Below are positions 59,250 through 64,000 of a stretch of 64,000 bases of DNA, in pieces. Where the stretch lies: assembly GCA_015039465.1 (NCBI GenBank), contig MU130548.1:188294-252293 (forward strand), read 5' to 3'. The notes under the pieces are model-generated. The model worked only from the letters and a program-made list of their open reading frames with translations, was not told the origin of the DNA and ran no database searches. The position numbers and the translations under genes were made by a program. Each line of letters begins with the position of its first letter. The first letter of the stretch is position 1. The stretch is from Phlegmacium glaucopus (Eukaryota; Basidiomycota; Agaricomycetes; Agaricales; Cortinariaceae).

Positions 59250-60289
59250 ATGACTCGTAATTCCAGCATACGTCTTATACCGAAAGAGGCTCTAAATATT
59301 CTCAGTCAAAAATCTAGAACTTGTATCAATAACTTGATCGATTATCTCGCGACCTTGGAGCCCGCAGACTTGTCCGTCATTCGCCTATTATTAATTTGCT
59401 TCTGGTAATCAAAACGAAATTCTTGTACGGGTAGTTCCTTTCAGCCACAATCAAAGCTCGCAGCCGTTCTAGTACTCTTATATGAACAGGACGATGAACT
59501 GCGGGTACTGCTTACAACCAGATCGAAACATTTGAGAACACATGCCGGACAGACAGCTTTGCCTGGCGGGAAACAGGATCCTCTCGATAAAGATCTTATC
59601 ATGACTGCAGTGCGGTACCATTCATATATACAATACTTCAGAGGCCTTGTACTAATCACGACATTGAAAGTATCGCGAAGCACATGAAGAAGTCGCACTC
59701 CCAATGGATTCTCCAGAGATCTACATTCTCGGTCGTCTTGAACCATTTATATCACTTCACAGACTCTTCGTCACCCCCATTATTGCATTCCTTGCACAGC
59801 CCGCAATTTTAAAATCCCTCGAGGCTTCGGAAGGAGAAGTTTCCCATATTTTCAGCCATCCGCTAGAAGCTATATTGGATCCCACTCTAGTAAATCGCGA
59901 GACTCTGGTGGCCATTGGCAGTGGCGATTGGCCTTATGAATCCGATGTATATGTACGGCTCTTTTTTATCTGCTTTAATCTTCTGTCTTTAGCCTAGAAT
60001 TTGGACAGAATACAAGTGACTCAGCCGTACAGATGCCCGGCAACACGGCCTACCGGATGCATCGCTTTCGCACCTCGGCTTCACCAATAAAGGGTTTGAC
60101 TGCCGATATCTTGGTTCGTCTCCCACTTCCCAATTTCTTGATAAACTTCATCATGATATGTAGATTAAAACGGCAGAGATAGCATATGCGACATCGACAA
60201 TGTATGAACGCTATGCTCCGGAACAGTTACAGAGCTTTGCGGATATTGCCCGGGCATTGGTAGACAAGGAGTCCTCGACCAAAACCTAA
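59250..60289 (+). CDS. Nudix hydrolase, coenzyme A diphosphatase (PCD1/NUDT7-like)
   Basis: It probably cleaves CoA or oxidised CoA to 3',5'-ADP and 4'-phosphopantetheine, in peroxisome or mitochondrion by family precedent. The start MTRNSSIRLIPKEALNIL is followed, over a gtcatt...ttcag intron, by KLAAVLVLLYEQDDELRVLL and TTRSKHLRTHAGQTALPGG. The Nudix box spans an intron and reads GGKQDPLDKDLIMTA then YREAHEEVALP, keeping the catalytic REAxEE. Downstream are LGRLEPFISLHRLFVTPIIA, SHPLEAILDP and AYRMHRFRT. The last exon (GTTCGT-donor intron) ends DIARALVDKESSTKT. No clear PTS1 tripeptide is present at the C-terminus. Splice ends of the exon beginning NTSDSAVQ are the least certain. Confidence 0.87.
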
Positions 60290-60685
60290 CGACAATGGTA
60301 ATCTATATGATTTGAAAATAACGTATGTATACAGTATGATACAAAGTTTCGTACAAGTTCTAAACCAGCAATGAAACTTTAGCGCGAAGCCCAGCCTGTT
60401 TTTCGCTCCAACATTCTAACTTTGCCGGTCTGCTAGAAGCGTTCATTATAATTTTTTACTATCATTGATCTTCGGAACCTAATGACTTCAAACTTAGTGT
60501 TTGACTCAGTTTGAGTGCCAAGCGTTATATGTGGCATTAAATCTATGCAGATTATCGCGAATTTCGCTAAACGGGGCTAGATAATCTTAACGTGCTGTTA
60601 AAAGCGGTAGTTTAAAAAAAACACAAGTCCAAGGCGTCTAAAAATCTTGCGATTGCACCTCCACCACCTCCACCATCTTTGTGTC
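60290..60685. other. Spacer, no gene seen
   Basis: This region of about 395 bp lies between two plus-strand genes and presumably contains a 3' UTR and the next promoter. A run of A residues occurs near 60613. No structure or frame stands out. Confidence 0.5.
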
Positions 60686-61792
60686 ATGCAGGAAGGCTTT
60701 ATGTTTACCGATCCCCATTCACGTTCAAGTTCATCCCCTCTCTCCCAACCGCAAAGCTCCCGCTCCCCATCCCCCGATCTCCCAACTAGGTACAGGTCAT
60801 CTGGCGTGCCGCCTTGTCAATATCCGGGCTTTACCCGAACGGACAGGCAATCATTCACTTCCAGTATCCTAGAAAATCCTCCTTCATACCAGTGGGGTTA
60901 TATCCCTTCATTTGGTATAGTCCACCGCATGGGCTGCGACATATGTATGCATTTCATCAACCATATGATCGATGCGCAGTACTGCGAAGATTTCCAGGTT
61001 GCGCTTATGGAACGCGACAACCAGCATGATCGCCACTTCTGCGATGGCATATCGGAGGGCCGACGCAAGCAAAAGCAGGACACCAATGAAGAAGTCCAAT
61101 TTTTCCGTGCTGCGTCTCAGAACGCAGAAGCGGCCTTGGCCCGCGCCCTTGAAGAAAACCTTACACTTGGCAGGGAAATTGAGGTCCTCAAACGCCACCT
61201 GCAGACGCAAGCACTGATGAAGCATTTGACGCTTCCTGTGCGTTCTTCAACGTCGATCCGGGGGGATAATATATCACCTTCCCTCTCTTATGCGGCAGCC
61301 GCTTCATTTAAATTAGCCTCGACTAGCGATCCCACTATCCCGATTCAACATCACGGTCAACAACAGACCGTCCCGTCCAGCATCAGTGGCGTACCTCCCC
61401 GACCGAGTCGTCCATTTCCGACATCTCCGTCTACTACGCTTCGTGCAGCCATAGTCCAGGTTCCAGGTCCTTTGAGGAATAATTGTTTTCCTCAGACCTT
61501 GCAAGATTTGTACTGGTTAATGAGGATTGCTCATAGACCAGGCAATGATATATATCTAGCAAAGGTCAAGGCACTGTGCGCTGAAGCACATGCCACACCA
61601 AGAGAAAGGAAGACGGAGCTTCAAAATGTTTTGTTGAGTAAGTGGAGAAATCCCGTACCCTCGGGCAGCGCAGGACTTCGAACCTTAGGCTCGCAATTAT
61701 GTGGAAACATTTCTCGCGACTCCCCAACCCAACGCAAGCCCTTTGTGGGAATGAAATACAAGACAGAAGACAACAATAAAGGTGAAATATAA
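60686..61792 (+). CDS. Unrecognised agaricomycete-type protein with central coiled coil
   Basis: A single exon of about 368 codons starts at MQEGFMFTDPHSRS; sequence upstream in frame lacks an ATG. A Ser/Pro-rich head precedes the conserved-looking GIVHRMGCDICMHFINHMID. A coiled coil (AASQNAEAALARALEENL, REIEVLKRHLQTQALMK) follows. A Ser/Pro-rich linker leads to LQDLYWLMRIAHRPGNDIYL, AKVKALCAEAHATPRERKTE and LLSKWRNPVP. I know no named domain. The paired CDIC and the coiled coil could suggest a nucleic-acid-binding or scaffold protein, which is speculative. Lack of introns is unusual among its neighbours. Confidence 0.6.
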   Translation: MQEGFMFTDPHSRSSSSPLSQPQSSRSPSPDLPTRYRSSGVPPCQYPGFTRTDRQSFTSSILENPPSYQWGYIPSFGIVHRMGCDICMHFINHMIDAQYCEDFQVALMERDNQHDRHFCDGISEGRRKQKQDTNEEVQFFRAASQNAEAALARALEENLTLGREIEVLKRHLQTQALMKHLTLPVRSSTSIRGDNISPSLSYAAAASFKLASTSDPTIPIQHHGQQQTVPSSISGVPPRPSRPFPTSPSTTLRAAIVQVPGPLRNNCFPQTLQDLYWLMRIAHRPGNDIYLAKVKALCAEAHATPRERKTELQNVLLSKWRNPVPSGSAGLRTLGSQLCGNISRDSPTQRKPFVGMKYKTEDNNKGEI

Positions 61793-62069
61793 CTTGAATT
61801 CCGAAGGTGATCATGTCTTCAAGGTTCAAAATTCGAACCTGTTTTCCCAAATGTGATTTGTGGACCCCTTCATGTATTTCGACACTGTACATTATTGATA
61901 CTCCATGTGAATTTGCGGATATGTTTGTCCCATCGGAAGCGTTATGAACCCAACACCCACACTCACAATACATAAATAAAGACCCAGATCGGTACTTGCC
62001 TAGTTACTCTGGTTACCAACCTGTTTATAGGCACAAACTTATGTATGGTACGCGTGCAACAGGATTGTG

Positions 62070-64000
62070 ATGTCTTCTCTCTATAAACACTTACGCGTTC
62101 ACCAAATCTTCGGGGCAAATACAAATGTCGGGAAGACGATTCTCACAACGGCACTCGTTCGCGCGTCCGCACAGAGGGGAAAGAATGTTTTCTATCTAAA
62201 GCCTGTCAGCACTGGACCACTGCAAGATGCAGATGACCTGTAAGGAATCTCTGCCTGCTACTGTCATGTGTATTCTCTTGACAACATAAACTTCATATTT
62301 TCAAGTCATGTAGGTCGATATACCTCCAGATTCAAAACATTAGTCCGTTCGGAATGCCTCTTTCGTTACGACGAACCCGTCAGTCCGCATCTTGCTGTCC
62401 AGATGTCTTCTGAATCCGTGGAAGTAAGTCGGTAGTCCTAAACTAATCAACCCAACTTTTGTTGATGAAGTTAGATACCATCTGACGAGATATTTGTTAA
62501 TTCTATCGCCCACCAAATCCGAACACAGGCGCAAAGCCTGACTACTTATGGACATATGTATCTAGAAACAGCCGGAGGTGAGTTATTACCTACTTACAAC
62601 GACAGAGGTGAGCTAACTGATTCAAGCATATGCATAGGCGTTCATAGTCCCTCTCTGGCTGGAACTTCTCAGGTCGACTGTTATCGACCGCTCTTTCTTC
62701 CAACTATACTAATCGGCGATTCAAAACTTGGTGGCATTTCTTCGACAATAGCATCTTACGAATCACTCCTCATACGAGGCTACATCATCGATGCCGTCTT
62801 ATTGTTCCGCGATGAGTATTATAGAAACTGGGAATACCTGGAGAAATATTTCGAGGAACGTGGCATCTTCCTTGCTACTGTCATTTCTCCTCCCGCGCGA
62901 CTGCCAAAGCCTTCTGAAGATTTCCTTGCTACTGAGAAGTACTATGATCATATCGTGACTTCTGACAATGAAGATGGTGTACCTCGCATGGTGGACCATC
63001 TCGACGTTTGTCACACTCGTCGCCTTCAGGAGTTGGAATCACTACCGCGTCGAAGCCTTGACCATTTCTGGTGGCCTTTTGTTCAACACGGTCTAGTGAA
63101 AGGGGAAAAAGACGTAACGGTGATCGACAGTGCATACTCCGATTTCTTCAGCGTCACGAATAAGGAACTCTTCAACAAATCATCCGACCGCGGCAGTCTT
63201 CTCTCGCCTCAATTTGATGGTTCTGCATCTTGGTGGACTCAGACTGTCGGGCATGCACACCCTTCTCTGACGCTTGCGGCTGCGAAGGCTAGTGGAAGGT
63301 ACGGGCATGTCATTTTCCCCCAGGCAGTACACCTTCCTGCTCTAAAACTCGCCGAGCGACTTATTCAAGATGGTCCTGGCAAAGGATGGGCATCTCGTGC
63401 CTTCATTTCCGACAATGGATCCACTGGTATGGAAGTTGCTATCAAGATGGCTCTCAGAGCTTTCACTGTCAGGCAAGGCAGCAAGTCGCCACCGGATGTT
63501 GGCAAGCAAGACCTCGGGATTTTAGGTCTGAAAGGAAGCTATCACGGAGATACGATTGGAGCCATGGATGCATGTGAAGAGGGCGTTTATACATGTGAAT
63601 GGCACAATGCTAAAGGATTTTGGTTCGATCCCCCCTCCATCGGCATCAAGGATGGCGAAGTGCTCATCACAGTCCCATCGGCCTTAGCAGGCTGTGCCGA
63701 TTCTCAAATCATCAGGATGCCATCTCTTTCGTCGACATATGATATCGACAGCCGGTTAAACACTCCACTGGCCAGAGCGTACGCACTATATATAACACGT
63801 ACACTCGAATCCCTCAACCAGCGTGGGGGGATTAAATTCGCCGCACTCATTCTAGAGCCCCTGGTAATGGGAGCCGGTGGAATGATATTCGTCGACCCTC
63901 TTTTCCAACGAGTACTGGTGGACACAATTCGTGGGCGACGCTCAGGCACATCTTCCCAATGGTCAGGACTTCCCGTTATCTTTGACGAAGTTTTTGTGGG
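62070..64000 (+). CDS. Bifunctional dethiobiotin synthetase / DAPA aminotransferase, 3' end cut by the window
   Basis: This is a biotin-pathway fusion of BioD and BioA type, as in some fungi and in plant BIO3-BIO1. The ATG at 62070 begins MSSLYKHLRVHQIF. The BioD half has the P-loop GANTNVGKT, YLKPVSTGPLQDADDL, ETAGGVHSPSLAGT and ILIGDSKLGGISSTIASYES. The aminotransferase half has QHGLVKGEKDVTVIDSAYSD, DGSASWWTQTVGHAHPSL, FISDNGSTGMEVAIKMALRA, LKGSYHGDTIGAMDACEEG, LILEPLVMGAGGM, and FDEVFVG with the PLP-ring aspartate. The window ends before the PLP-lysine. Three introns lie in the BioD half (donors gtaagg, gtaagt and gtgagt); the aminotransferase half read so far is one long exon. Confidence 0.93.

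Noticed and set aside
58853..59269. 138-codon minus-strand frame with an ATG
   Set aside because: It is antisense to the first exon of a well-supported Nudix gene and has no recognisable domain.
1..64000. Secondary-metabolite cluster, defence island or integrated virus
   Set aside because: No PKS, NRPS, terpene synthase, P450, reverse transcriptase, transposase or viral gene is seen. Gene content is mostly conserved housekeeping.

Overview
The window is nuclear DNA of a filamentous basidiomycete fungus, most likely an agaricomycete. The signs are dense, short spliceosomal introns (mostly 45-70 nt) in almost every gene, micro-exons, compact intergenic spacers, and fungal gene families: MIC60, ATG15, neutral trehalase, an AVT3-like transporter, a fused BIO gene and NUP159. 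There are no operons, rRNAs, CRISPR arrays or phage genes. I rebuilt gene models by eye from splice sites and protein continuity. Outer coordinates are given from start codon to stop codon, introns included.

Layout. 0-5 kb: a possible gene end at the left edge, then two tandem alpha-arrestin paralogues (-). 5-18.7 kb: MIC60 (+), an unrecognised coiled-coil protein (-), an FG nucleoporin of the Nup54/Nup57 family (-), neutral trehalase (+), the autophagic lipase ATG15 (+), CTF8 (+) and a small conserved fungal protein (-). 18.6-20.9 kb is gene-free. 20.9-29.5 kb: a Pro/Ser-rich unknown (-), a FRA10AC1-like protein (+), the complex I assembly methyltransferase NDUFAF7 (-), TIF6/eIF6 (+) and a small unknown (-). 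29.5-31.2 kb is gene-free and carries a MITE-like inverted-repeat element. 31-46 kb: a thioredoxin-fold AhpC/TSA-like protein with an internal triplication (+), an AVT3-like vacuolar amino-acid transporter (-), a stand-alone glycosyltransferase-like protein related to the N-terminal half of L-arabinokinase (-), and a three-domain paladin-type phosphatase (+). 46-56 kb: two inverted SH3-protein paralogues flank pICln (+) and the large nucleoporin NUP159 (-). 56-64 kb: a purine-cytosine permease (-), a Nudix CoA diphosphatase (+), an unknown (+), and a bifunctional biotin-synthesis gene (+) that runs off the right edge.

Most genes are ordinary housekeeping genes with no shared pathway, and I see no biosynthetic cluster and no clear new system. 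The most notable local features are: the arrestin pair that keeps PPxY motifs at both termini; the inverted SH3 pair, each head-to-head with a housekeeping gene; the triplicated segment inside the redox-domain protein; unusual splicing (6-, 8- and 12-nt micro-exons, a GC-AG intron, recurrent GTTCGT donors); and the MITE-like element.
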